Positions 15,265-23,921 of a stretch of DNA of 26,670 bases are shown in pieces (positions within the stretch are counted from its first letter, which is position 1; the number at the start of each line of letters is the position of its first letter). The stretch is from JANNWF01 sp052390415 (GTDB taxonomy: Bacteria; Pseudomonadota; Gammaproteobacteria; Xanthomonadales; Xanthomonadaceae): the NCBI GenBank assembly GCA_052390415.1, contig JBQTGY010000014.1, forward strand, positions 1-26,670, given 5' to 3'. Position numbers and translations under genes: made by a program. The notes beneath the pieces were generated by a model. That model made no database searches and had not been told where the DNA came from. It saw only the letters and a program-made list of their open reading frames with translations.

Positions 15265-18015
15265 GTGAATGCCGTCCGTGCTTGGCTTGCACTCGGATTG
15301 TTTGCCTCCGCATGCACGGTCAGCGCGCAAGACCCCGCGCTGCGCGCTGCCTGTGACGCCAACAGTCACGCGCAAACCTTGAGCCCCGTTCCCAGCCAGT
15401 CCAATCTGGATGCGCGCGCGCTCTGGCTCAATCGTTCGACCATTCGATGGCCACGCTCGGACAGCAACGGTCGCTTTCGGTTGTATCACTCGGCATCTGC
15501 GCAGATCGTGCACCGGATTGGCCAAGTCGTCAGTGGCGCGGATGGTTTCATCGCGCTGACGGTGATGCCCACCGCACCCACCATTCCCGACGCCGCGCGC
15601 TTCAGCCACATTCCCACCGGAGTTGTGCTTGCAGTAAGGTCAACCGACCTCGCGGCGCTGGACGCCGCACAACGCGGACAAGTGGTATTGGTGCAGGAAG
15701 ACAACAGCGGCAACGTGCGTGCTGTGACCGCTGCGCAAATCGCGGGTGCGCTCGATGACCGTTACGCCACCGCCGCCGATTCGCCCGCGCTCGGCGTCCA
15801 GATCGGCAGCACGAGTGAGTTTCGGCTGTGGGCACCGACGGCAAGTCAGGTGTCGCTGTGCCTGTTTGACAGCGACAGCAGTGCGGCGAGCGCGGTGTTG
15901 GGCATGACCCGTGACGACGCCACCGGCATCTGGAAAACCAACGCTGACGGCGATCTGCGTGGCCAGTACTACAGTTATCTGGTCGACGTGCATGTGGCCA
16001 ACGTCGGCATCGTGCGCAACCGGGTCACCGATCCCTATTCGATCAGCCTGGGTGCCGATTCACGCCGCAGCTACATCGCTGATCTGAATGATCCCGCACT
16101 CAAGCCGGCGGGCTGGGACAACAAGCCACGCTTGAACAAGGTCGTCGCGGCCACCGACATGGTGATCTACGAGTTGCACGTACGCGACTTTTCAGCCAAC
16201 GATGCCAGCGTCAGCGGCGCCCATCGTGGCAAGTATCTGGCCTTCAGCGAGCGCGACAGTCTGGGTATGCAGCACTTGGCGGCGCTGTCGAAAGCCGGGC
16301 TCACGGACGTGCATCTGTTGCCCGTATTCGATCTCGCCACGGTGCCCGAAATCAACTGTGTGACACCCTCGCCCACCGGCGCCGCCGACAGCGAAAGCCA
16401 GCAAGCCGCGGTCAATGCAGTGCGTGGCACCGACTGCTTCAATTGGGGCTACGACCCATGGCATTACACCGCGCCGGAAGGCAGTTATGCCTCCGATGCG
16501 CGTGATGGCAACAAACGCATCATCGAGTTCCGGCAGATGGTGCAGTCGCTGCACGAAATTGGTCTGCGTGTCGGCATGGACGTGGTCTACAACCACACCA
16601 GCGCCGGTGGTCAGGACCTGAAATCGGTGCTGGATCGCGTCGTACCGGGTTACTACCATCGGCTCAGCGGCACTGGCAGCATCGAGACCTCCACCTGCTG
16701 CTCCAACACCGCCACCGAGCACCGCATGATGGCGCGCCTGATGATCGACTCGGCGGTGGTGTGGGCGCGCGATTACCACATCGACTCGTTTCGCTTCGAC
16801 CTGATGGGCCACCAGCCGCGGGCAGCGATGGAAGTCCTGCAAGCCGAAGTGAATTCGGCCACCGGTCGCCACGTGGAATTGCTTGGCGAGGGTTGGAATT
16901 TTGGCGAAGTCGCCGACGGCCAACGCTTTGTGCAAGCCTCGCAGCTGTCATTGAACGGCAGCGGTATCGCCACCTTCAGCGACCGTGCCCGCGATGCTGC
17001 GCGTGGTGGTGGTTGTTGCGACAACGGCGGCGATCTGCTCAGCAAACAAGGCTACGTCAACGGCTTGCACTACCTGCCGAACACTCAGGCGCAAGGGCGC
17101 ACCACCGCCACCGATTTGCTGCGCGCAGCGGACATGATCCGGGTTGGCCTGAGCGGATCCATGCGCACCTACTCGATGCAGGACCATCGCGGCCAGACGC
17201 TGCGTCTGGAGCAGATCGACTATGCCGGCCAGCCGGCAGGTTTCGTCAGCCAACCGAATGAAGTCGTCAATTACGTCGAGAATCACGACAACCAGACCCT
17301 GTTCGATATTCAAGCCTTCAAGTTGCCCGTCACCACCAGCCGCGAAGACCGCGCGCGCACGCAGATTCTGGCTGCTTCGGTCGTCGCGTTCAGTCAGGGC
17401 ATCGCCTATTACCACGCCGGCATCGAGGTCTTGCGCAGCAAGTCGATGGATCGCAACAGTTTCGATTCCGGCGACTGGTTCAATCGCATCGACTGGAGTT
17501 TGCAGGACAACTATTTCGGCACCGGCCTGCCGCCACAAAGCGACAACGGCAGCAACTGGAATCTGATGCGCCCTGCACTCGCCAACACCGCGATCAAACC
17601 CACCCCAGCACAGATCCGCTGGACCCGCGATGCATTTCTCGATCTGCTGAAAATACGCGCCAGCTCAACCCTGTTCCGCCTGCGCACCGCCGCCGATGTG
17701 CAGCAGCGCCTGCGCTTCTTGAACACCGGCGCCGCGCAAATCGCCACCGTACAAGTCGGCCATCTGAACGGCGTTGGTTATCCCGGTGCCGGCTTCTCGG
17801 AGCTGCTGTATTTCATCAACGTCGATCCCGACGCACGCACCATGGTGCTGCCCAGCGAAGCCGGAAAAGCCTATCGCCTGCACCCCGTGCAACGCAGCAA
17901 GTACGCCGCCGACAGCCGACCGCTGCGCGAGGCAACGTACGACGCCGCGACAGGCACCTTCACCCTCCCCGCCAGAAGCGCTTTGGTATTCGTGGTGGAA
18001 GCAGGCGCGTCGTAA
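15265..18015 (+). CDS. pulA: Pullulanase-type alpha-1,6-glucosidase
   Basis: This GH13 enzyme of 916 residues hydrolyses alpha-1,6 branches in pullulan, starch and limit dextrins. The order is: export signal, an N-terminal beta domain (about 50-160), CBM48 (about 175-265, FRLWAPTASQVSLCLFDSD), the catalytic barrel (about 290-800) and a C-terminal beta domain. Catalytic residues are D512 (SFRFDLMG), E542 (LLGEGWNFGE) and D675 (VENHDNQT). The GEGWNFGE signature separates pullulanases from GlgX. The GTG start has AGAGG about seven bases before it. Export could be by signal peptidase I (after VSA, residue 21) or, less surely, as a lipoprotein at C17 (ASAC), as in Klebsiella PulA. It probably feeds linear maltodextrins to the cell and so complements the glg/malQ operon. 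No maltodextrin transporter is in the window. Confidence 0.95.
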   Translation: MNAVRAWLALGLFASACTVSAQDPALRAACDANSHAQTLSPVPSQSNLDARALWLNRSTIRWPRSDSNGRFRLYHSASAQIVHRIGQVVSGADGFIALTVMPTAPTIPDAARFSHIPTGVVLAVRSTDLAALDAAQRGQVVLVQEDNSGNVRAVTAAQIAGALDDRYATAADSPALGVQIGSTSEFRLWAPTASQVSLCLFDSDSSAASAVLGMTRDDATGIWKTNADGDLRGQYYSYLVDVHVANVGIVRNRVTDPYSISLGADSRRSYIADLNDPALKPAGWDNKPRLNKVVAATDMVIYELHVRDFSANDASVSGAHRGKYLAFSERDSLGMQHLAALSKAGLTDVHLLPVFDLATVPEINCVTPSPTGAADSESQQAAVNAVRGTDCFNWGYDPWHYTAPEGSYASDARDGNKRIIEFRQMVQSLHEIGLRVGMDVVYNHTSAGGQDLKSVLDRVVPGYYHRLSGTGSIETSTCCSNTATEHRMMARLMIDSAVVWARDYHIDSFRFDLMGHQPRAAMEVLQAEVNSATGRHVELLGEGWNFGEVADGQRFVQASQLSLNGSGIATFSDRARDAARGGGCCDNGGDLLSKQGYVNGLHYLPNTQAQGRTTATDLLRAADMIRVGLSGSMRTYSMQDHRGQTLRLEQIDYAGQPAGFVSQPNEVVNYVENHDNQTLFDIQAFKLPVTTSREDRARTQILAASVVAFSQGIAYYHAGIEVLRSKSMDRNSFDSGDWFNRIDWSLQDNYFGTGLPPQSDNGSNWNLMRPALANTAIKPTPAQIRWTRDAFLDLLKIRASSTLFRLRTAADVQQRLRFLNTGAAQIATVQVGHLNGVGYPGAGFSELLYFINVDPDARTMVLPSEAGKAYRLHPVQRSKYAADSRPLREATYDAATGTFTLPARSALVFVVEAGAS

Positions 18016-18034
18016 CATCACCCACCATCGCCCA

Positions 18035-18047
18035 GCAACGCGTTTGC
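18035..18047. promoter_or_regulatory. GCAAACG-like palindrome before halogenase
   Basis: GCAACGCGTTTGC is an imperfect palindrome sharing the GCAAACG half found between glgP and the SDR gene. It sits between pulA and the halogenase gene, directly before the REP pair. The match is short and could be chance. Confidence 0.2.
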
Positions 18048-18113
18048 GGGAGCGGTGGAAGCCGCGATGCCGTTTTCGATTGGTCCAGAAGCATCGCGGC
18101 TTCCGCCGCTCCC
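18048..18113. repeat. REP-like inverted doublet
   Basis: Two 23-base units (18048-18070 and 18091-18113) are inverse copies with one difference, separated by 20 bases. Each unit contains its own small hairpin of the form GCGGC-GGAA-GCCGC (the left copy has T for C, still a G-U pair). Such GGGAGCGGCGGAAGCCGC units are typical interspersed palindromes of pseudomonads and xanthomonads. In the pulA message it would fold into a long stem and could protect the 3' end or reduce read-through into the halogenase gene. Confidence 0.8.
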
Positions 18114-18168
18114 ACAACCGCCGCTCCTACGATGCCTCACCCACTGAATTCACTCGTCCGGACACCCA

Positions 18169-19692
18169 ATGCACGACCACCGCATCCTTGAAGTCGTCAT
18201 CGTCGGCGGTGGCACCGCCGGCTGGATGACCGCCGCCGCGTTGTCCAAGGTACTTTCGAAGGACTACACCATTCGGCTCGTCGAATCCGAAGAAATCGGC
18301 ACCGTCGGTGTCGGTGAAGCCACCATCCCGCTGATCAAGGTATTCAACAGCGCGCTGGAACTGGACGAGCACGACTTTGTCCGTCGCACCAAGGGCTCGT
18401 TCAAGCTCGGCATCGAGTTCGTCAACTGGGGCAAGTTGGGTGACAGCTACATCCACGGTTTCGGCAAGATCGGTCAGGACCTGGGTATCGTCGCTTTCTA
18501 TCACTACTGGTTGAAGCTGCATCAGGCAGGACAAGCCGCGCACCTTGACGAGTATTCGATCAACACGTTGGCGGCACGCGCCAACAAGTTCATGCCGGCG
18601 ATCACGGATCGACCGAAATCACCGCTGGCGGACATTGGCTACGCCTACCACTTCGATGCCGGTTTGTACGCGCGCTATCTGCGCGAGTTCGCCGAGAAGC
18701 GCGGCGTCAAACGCACCGAGGGCAAGGTCGCGCGGGTCGAACAGAATGCCGAAAGCGGTTTCGTCGAAGCGGTGGTGTTGGAGAGCGGCGAGCGGGTCGG
18801 CGGTCAGTTGTTTGTCGATTGCTCAGGCTTCCGCGGCCTGCTCATCGAACAGACGCTCAAGGCTGGCTATACCGATTGGACGCATTGGCTGCCCTGTGAT
18901 CGTGCGATGGCGGTGCAATGCGAATCACGCTCCACGCTGACACCGTACACGCGCTCTACAGCGCGCGAGTCCGGCTGGCAGTGGCGCATTCCGTTGCAGC
19001 ATCGGGTCGGCAATGGTTACGTCTATTCCAGCCAATACATCAGCGATGACGAAGCCGCCGCAACACTGATGGGCAATCTGGAAGGTGCGCCGCTGATGAC
19101 GCCCAAGCCCTTGCGATTCGTCACCGGCAAACGCAAGAAGTTCTGGGACAAAAACGTGGTCGCGATCGGATTATCGAGTGGCTTCATGGAGCCCCTGGAA
19201 TCGACCAGCATCCATCTGATCCAGTCCTCGATCGCGCGCCTCACCGCGTTCTATCCGCACGCCGGCTTTGATCAGGCTGACATCAACGAATTCAATGCGC
19301 ACTCGGACTTCGAGTTCGACAAGATTCGCGACTTTCTGATCCTGCATTACCACGCCACCGAGCGTGACGACACACCGTTCTGGAACTACTGCCGGACCAT
19401 GTCCATCCCGGATTCATTGCAACAGAAGATGGACCTGTTCAAGAGCAACGGCCGAGTGTTTCGCGATGGCAACGAGTTGTTCGCCGAGCCGAGCTGGATT
19501 CAAGTGATGCATGGCCAGCGGCTACGCCCCAAGAGCTATCACCCGCTGGTCGACATCCACAGCGAACAAGCCGTCCGCGAGCATGTGCACGGTGTGCACG
19601 GCGTGATCGCCAACTGCGTCAAGGCCATGCCTACCCACGAAGCCTTCATCGCCAAGCACTGCGCAACCAGTGCCGAGGCACAAATGGCCTAG
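18169..19692 (+). CDS. Tryptophan-halogenase-family flavin-dependent halogenase
   Basis: 507 residues. The FAD-binding motif GGGTAGW is at 13-19. The lysine that binds the hypohalous intermediate is K79 (GSFKLGIEF), the same number as in PrnA. The halogenase hallmark W-x-W-x-I-P is at 270-275 (WQWRIP), and the catalytic glutamate and serine next to chloride lie in EPLEST (E344, S345; PrnA E346). All catalytic features are therefore intact and halogenation of an indole or similar ring is plausible. Tryptophan as the actual substrate is not shown, because the residues that hold tryptophan in PrnA are not evident by eye. The enzyme needs FADH2, but no flavin reductase gene is here. Family members are known beside TonB receptors and carbohydrate genes in xanthomonads and caulobacters; here it follows pulA by 153 bases. 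Confidence 0.92.
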   Translation: MHDHRILEVVIVGGGTAGWMTAAALSKVLSKDYTIRLVESEEIGTVGVGEATIPLIKVFNSALELDEHDFVRRTKGSFKLGIEFVNWGKLGDSYIHGFGKIGQDLGIVAFYHYWLKLHQAGQAAHLDEYSINTLAARANKFMPAITDRPKSPLADIGYAYHFDAGLYARYLREFAEKRGVKRTEGKVARVEQNAESGFVEAVVLESGERVGGQLFVDCSGFRGLLIEQTLKAGYTDWTHWLPCDRAMAVQCESRSTLTPYTRSTARESGWQWRIPLQHRVGNGYVYSSQYISDDEAAATLMGNLEGAPLMTPKPLRFVTGKRKKFWDKNVVAIGLSSGFMEPLESTSIHLIQSSIARLTAFYPHAGFDQADINEFNAHSDFEFDKIRDFLILHYHATERDDTPFWNYCRTMSIPDSLQQKMDLFKSNGRVFRDGNELFAEPSWIQVMHGQRLRPKSYHPLVDIHSEQAVREHVHGVHGVIANCVKAMPTHEAFIAKHCATSAEAQMA

Positions 19693-19731
19693 TGCAAACA
19701 GCGGTCCAAGATAATCGACAGCCTGCGGCAG

Positions 19732-20664
19732 CTAACCCGCGGCGGCGACAAACAGTCGACGAATCCGCAACATGCCATCGGCTTCGACGTCGACCAAGCC
19801 CAATGGCCTGCCGGTCGGATCCAATGCCAGCGCCAGACCCGCCTCGGCCACGACTGAAAAACGCTGGCCTTGCTGCAGGCGCGATGACTGAGGCGCGTCC
19901 AGTTCGATTCGAGGCATGCCAATCAAGCCTGCGTCGATAGGTAACAAGCACTCGCCAATGGCGGTATCGCCGGCGGCGGCCAACTCCGTGATCTGTTCAA
20001 GAGTGAACATTTTCGGGGCGTGGAATGGCGCCACCCACTCACGCCGAAGTTGCTCCACATGTGCGCCGCATCCCAGGCACTCGCCAAGATCACGCACCAG
20101 ACTGCGTACATAGGTGCCAGAGGCGCACTCGATATCGAGTTCGAACTTATCCCCACTGAAGTGTTCGAGGCGCAGCGAAAACACCTCTGCCCCGCGTTCG
20201 GCGATTTCGATTACTTCGCCGCGCCGGGCCTTGACGTACAAGGGTTCGCCATCGCGCTTGAGCGCCGAGTAAGCAGGTGGACGTTGACGAATGTTGCCGA
20301 TGAATTGTGGCAGCAGCGCCTCGATGGCAGCCGAGTTGACGTGTTCGATCGAGCGCTGAAGCAGGGGGCGACCATCGGCATCGTCGGTATCGGTAGTAAT
20401 CCCCAACCGAGCGACCGTGCGATACGCTTTGGAAGCGCCCAGCAACAGACCTGCAATCTTGGTTGCTTCCCCAAAGCACAGGGGCAACAGGCCAGTGGCC
20501 AAGGGATCCAGGGCGCCGGTATGGCCGCCCTTTTGTGCACGAATCAGATGTCGAACCCGCTGCAAAGCCTGGTTGGAACTCATCCCTCCCGGCTTGTCGA
20601 GCAGGACGATGCCATCCAAGGACCGGAACTGGGTTCGCGGGCGATCCGCTGATCGCTTGGCCAT
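19732..20664 (-). CDS. truB: tRNA pseudouridine-55 synthase
   Basis: TruB makes pseudouridine 55 in the T-loop of tRNAs. The 310-residue protein has LDGIVLLDKPGGMSSN near the N-terminus and the catalytic aspartate D53 in GGHTGALDPLATG (E. coli D48). The sequence YVRSLVRDLGE further on is also family-typical, and a C-terminal PUA-like part follows. Length matches the family (about 300-315). It starts 12 bases after the rbfA stop and is the last gene of the rimP-nusA-infB-rbfA-truB operon. The usual next genes, rpsO and pnp, are missing: only 39 bases separate its stop from that of the convergent halogenase gene, and no terminator is evident in between. Confidence 0.96.
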   Translation of the reverse strand: MAKRSADRPRTQFRSLDGIVLLDKPGGMSSNQALQRVRHLIRAQKGGHTGALDPLATGLLPLCFGEATKIAGLLLGASKAYRTVARLGITTDTDDADGRPLLQRSIEHVNSAAIEALLPQFIGNIRQRPPAYSALKRDGEPLYVKARRGEVIEIAERGAEVFSLRLEHFSGDKFELDIECASGTYVRSLVRDLGECLGCGAHVEQLRREWVAPFHAPKMFTLEQITELAAAGDTAIGECLLPIDAGLIGMPRIELDAPQSSRLQQGQRFSVVAEAGLALALDPTGRPLGLVDVEADGMLRIRRLFVAAAG

Positions 20665-20676
20665 GTGCAGCCGGAC

Positions 20677-21030
20677 TTAGACGCTGGGCGGCAAGTCGCG
20701 CAATAACGCGTCGATGCGCTCGCCACGGTCGACCGAATCGTCGTAGTGAAAATGCAGTTCCGGCACGTGACGCATCTTCACTTGTTTGCCGAGCTGGTAA
20801 CGCAGCTCGGGCAATATCGCCTTCAAACCAGCGATGGCTTCAGCGGCGCGTTCGCTTTGCAATGCGGTGATGAACACCTTGGCATGCGCCAGATCGCGGC
20901 TGACTTCGACATCCGATACGCTCATCGACGGCAAGCCATGCTCACGCACGGCGGCGTGGACGATGAGTCCGATATCGCGTCGCAGCTGAGCTGAAACGCG
21001 GTCGGTGCGATGGAAAGACTTGGTGGCCAT
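20677..21030 (-). CDS. rbfA: 30S ribosome-binding factor A
   Basis: RbfA is a KH-like protein that binds immature 30S subunits and helps process the 16S rRNA 5' end; it is needed for growth in the cold. The product from the ATG at 21030 has 117 residues (family about 110-135) and begins MATKSFHRTDRVSAQLRRDI, the expected N-terminus. The helix-kink motif LRYQLGKQVKMRHVPELHF is clear. AGAAAG stands just before the ATG, which follows the infB stop by seven bases. An in-frame start at 21069 lies within infB and was not chosen. Confidence 0.95.
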   Translation of the reverse strand: MATKSFHRTDRVSAQLRRDIGLIVHAAVREHGLPSMSVSDVEVSRDLAHAKVFITALQSERAAEAIAGLKAILPELRYQLGKQVKMRHVPELHFHYDDSVDRGERIDALLRDLPPSV

Positions 21031-21037
21031 GTTCTTT

Positions 21038-23749
21038 CTACAGCGTCCGCTGCACCTCGATCCGCTCAAAGCACTCGATCTGATCGCCGGCCTTGACGTC
21101 GTTGTAAGCCTTCACCGCGATACCACATTCGGTGCCGAACTTGACCTCGTCGACCAGTTCCTTGAAGCGACGTAGTGACTCCAGCTCGCCCTCGAAAATC
21201 ACCACGCTGTCGCGAAGCACGCGGATCGGCTTGCTGCGTTTGACCACGCCCTCGGTGACCATGCTGCCGGCGACAGCACCGAACTTGGAGCTGCGGAAGA
21301 CTTCACGCACTTCGGCCAAACCGATGATTTCTTCACGAATTTCCACGCCCAACAAGCCAGACGCCACCTGCTTCACCTGGTCGATGACGTCATAGATGAT
21401 CGAGAAGTAGCGCAGATCCAGACCGTTGGATTCGATCACCCGGCGCGCCGAAGCATCGGCGCGGACGTTGAAGCCAATGATGACCGCCTTGGATGCGGCG
21501 GCAAGCGTCGCGTCGGATTCGGTGATACCACCCACGCCAGAGGAAACCACGTTGATGCGGATGAGTTCGTTCGACAGAGTGACCAGGGACTCGCGCAAGG
21601 CTTCGACCGAGCCTTGGACATCGGCCTTGACCAACAGGTTGAGCACCTGCTGACCTTCGCCCTTGCCCATTTGCGCCATGACGTCTTCCATGCGGTTGCC
21701 GGCCTGTTTGACCAGGCGGGTCTCGCGGCGCTTGGTTTCGCGCTGTTGAGCCACGTCTTTCGCCAAACGCTCGTCTTCGACCGCAACAAAATCGTCGCCA
21801 GCCTCGGGAACGCCGGACAAGCCGAGCACTACCACCGGAATCGAGGGACCCGCTTCGGCAACTTGCTGACCGGACTCGTTGAACAGCGCGCGCACGCGGC
21901 CGTACTGCGTGCCGCACACCAAGTAGTCGCCTTTCTTCAGCGTGCCGGTCTGCACCAGCACCGTCGCCACCGGGCCGCGACCCTTGTCCAACGTAGATTC
22001 AATCACCACGCCACCTGCACGCGCATCGACAACCGCGCGCAACTCCATGACTTCGGCTTGCAGCAGGATCGCATCGAGCAGTGCATCGACACCCTGCCCG
22101 GTCTTGGCCGACAACGGCACCATCTGCACGTCACCGCCGAAATCTTCCGACAGCACTTCGTGTTGCAACAGCTCCTGCTTCACGCGATCCGCGTTGGCGT
22201 CGTTCTTGTCCATCTTGTTGATGGCCACGATCATCGGCACATGCGCCGAACGCGCGTGTTTGATCGCTTCGATCGTTTGCGGCTTGACGCCGTCATCGGC
22301 GGCAACCACCAGGATCACGATGTCTGTCAGTTTGGCGCCACGCGCGCGCATCGAGGTGAACGCGGCGTGGCCCGGCGTATCCAGAAAGGAGATGACACCG
22401 CGACTGGTTTCGACGTGATAGGCGCCGATGTGCTGGGTGATGCCGCCCGCCTCGCCTGAGGCAACCTTGGTGCGACGGATGAAGTCGAGCAGCGAGGTTT
22501 TGCCGTGGTCGACATGACCCATGATGGTGACTACCGGCGGACGCACATGCTTCTCGCCGACGCCATCATCAACGTGCGCGCTGAGCGCGGTTTCGGCGTC
22601 GTTGTCGCTGGCGCGAATGGCGGTGTGGCCCAACTCTTCAACGGCCAAAACGGCCGTATCGTGATCGATCACCTGGTTGATGGTCGCCATCACGCCCATC
22701 TTGAACAGGGCTTTGACGACGTCCGAGCCCTTGATCGCCAACTTGGCGGCCAGATCGGCAACGATGATCGAGTCACCAATCGCGACCTCGCGCTCAACGG
22801 GTGCCGTCGGACGCGAGAAGCCGTGCTGGCCGACCGCGGCGCGTGACTGTTCCTTTTGCCGCGATGGCTTGCGCTTGGCCGCAGCACCACGACGCGCACT
22901 GTTGGCCTTGGTCAAGTGCAGCTCGCCCTTGGCAAAGCGATTGGCCGCGGCGTCATCGGTTTGCTCGCGGACGTGACCGCGCGCAGGTTTGCTGTTGCGG
23001 GTCTTGTCGGCATCGCGACGCGGAGCGTCTGCCGCTGGTGCTTGCGGCGCGCCTGGACGCGCGTGTTCGACGGGACGCGTCGTCTCAGCTGCGCGAGGTG
23101 GCTCAGCGGAACGAGCTGGTGCAGTGGTACGGGCCGGTCCATTGGAACGGACCGGATCGAAACTGGGCGTCTCCGATCGGGGTGCTTCAACCGGGCGCGC
23201 TGCCGCAGCGGCGGCTTCGGCAGCAGCGGCGGCCTCGGCTTGCACCCGCGCTTCTTCGGCTTCGCGTGCGAGTCGCTGCGCTTCTTCGGCGGCCTTGCGA
23301 GAAGCCAACTCATCGTCGCGACGCTTGACCACTTCCAGTCGCGAAGCTTCCACCGCGTCTTGTTGTTGACGCGAGTCAGCCAACAGGCGAACAGCATGCT
23401 CGCGTTCAACCTTCTGCACGTCGTGCTCGGCGACCATTTCGCGCTTGACGTAGGTGCGCTTCTGGCGCACTTCGACCGCGACTGTGGTCTTGCTCTTGCC
23501 GGCTGCCACGGTCAATTCTTCGACCTTGCGGCGATTGAGCGTGATTTGCCTCGGCGCGGTATCTGCGGCCGGTTGATCCGCCTTGCCGTGGGTGCGGCGC
23601 AGAAACCCGAGCAGCTTCATCTTCTCGGTCGGCGTCACCACCTGATCCGCGCCCGCGAAACTCATGCCGGCTTCTGCCAACTGCAACAGCAGCTTTTCGA
23701 CCGGGGTGCCAACCTGCAGGGCCAGCGTTCGTACGGTGACTTCGGACAT
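21038..23749 (-). CDS. infB: Translation initiation factor IF-2
   Basis: GTPase of 903 residues that brings initiator fMet-tRNA to the 30S subunit and promotes subunit joining. The IF2 N-terminal subdomain (1-50) is followed by a long charged, Ala/Arg/Pro-rich linker (about 55-305). The GTPase domain begins at about 405: G1 GHVDHGKT (411-418), G3 DTPGH (457-461), G4 NKMD (511-514). Domains III and IV end with the fMet-tRNA-binding C-terminus. The ATG at 23749 follows AGGAAGT and gives the standard MSEVTVRTLA start; an upstream in-frame start at 23773 lacks this. An internal start for a shorter IF-2 form, as in E. coli, is possible but not identified. The initiator tRNA it acts on is encoded upstream in the same cluster. 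Confidence 0.97.
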   Translation of the reverse strand: MSEVTVRTLALQVGTPVEKLLLQLAEAGMSFAGADQVVTPTEKMKLLGFLRRTHGKADQPAADTAPRQITLNRRKVEELTVAAGKSKTTVAVEVRQKRTYVKREMVAEHDVQKVEREHAVRLLADSRQQQDAVEASRLEVVKRRDDELASRKAAEEAQRLAREAEEARVQAEAAAAAEAAAAAARPVEAPRSETPSFDPVRSNGPARTTAPARSAEPPRAAETTRPVEHARPGAPQAPAADAPRRDADKTRNSKPARGHVREQTDDAAANRFAKGELHLTKANSARRGAAAKRKPSRQKEQSRAAVGQHGFSRPTAPVEREVAIGDSIIVADLAAKLAIKGSDVVKALFKMGVMATINQVIDHDTAVLAVEELGHTAIRASDNDAETALSAHVDDGVGEKHVRPPVVTIMGHVDHGKTSLLDFIRRTKVASGEAGGITQHIGAYHVETSRGVISFLDTPGHAAFTSMRARGAKLTDIVILVVAADDGVKPQTIEAIKHARSAHVPMIVAINKMDKNDANADRVKQELLQHEVLSEDFGGDVQMVPLSAKTGQGVDALLDAILLQAEVMELRAVVDARAGGVVIESTLDKGRGPVATVLVQTGTLKKGDYLVCGTQYGRVRALFNESGQQVAEAGPSIPVVVLGLSGVPEAGDDFVAVEDERLAKDVAQQRETKRRETRLVKQAGNRMEDVMAQMGKGEGQQVLNLLVKADVQGSVEALRESLVTLSNELIRINVVSSGVGGITESDATLAAASKAVIIGFNVRADASARRVIESNGLDLRYFSIIYDVIDQVKQVASGLLGVEIREEIIGLAEVREVFRSSKFGAVAGSMVTEGVVKRSKPIRVLRDSVVIFEGELESLRRFKELVDEVKFGTECGIAVKAYNDVKAGDQIECFERIEVQRTL

Positions 23750-23821
23750 GGGACTTCCTGTACTCGGGGGCACTCGTGATGCCTGTGAACTCTCAAATTT
23801 TGCAGCTTCCGCGTTTCGAGC

Positions 23822-23838
23822 GCCGCCTGTGAGGCGGC
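23822..23838. other. Hairpin in the nusA-infB gap
   Basis: A perfect 6-bp stem GCCGCC/GGCGGC with loop TGTGA lies in the 172-bp gap between nusA and infB. No T-run follows on the minus strand. It may be an mRNA processing or folding element; no other signal was found in this gap apart from the infB Shine-Dalgarno. Confidence 0.35.
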
Positions 23839-23921
23839 AATTCTATGGCGGCTTGGCGACTTCACCAGCAGGCAAAGTCAGATTTTTTCAAGCACTCAAC
23901 ACCGACTCTCGAATCACCGCC

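Noticed and set aside
14930..15313. Minus-strand frame of 127 codons across the pulA start
   Set aside because: It overlaps the pulA signal peptide and ribosome site, has no motifs and is rich in Arg, Cys and Ser as shadow frames are.
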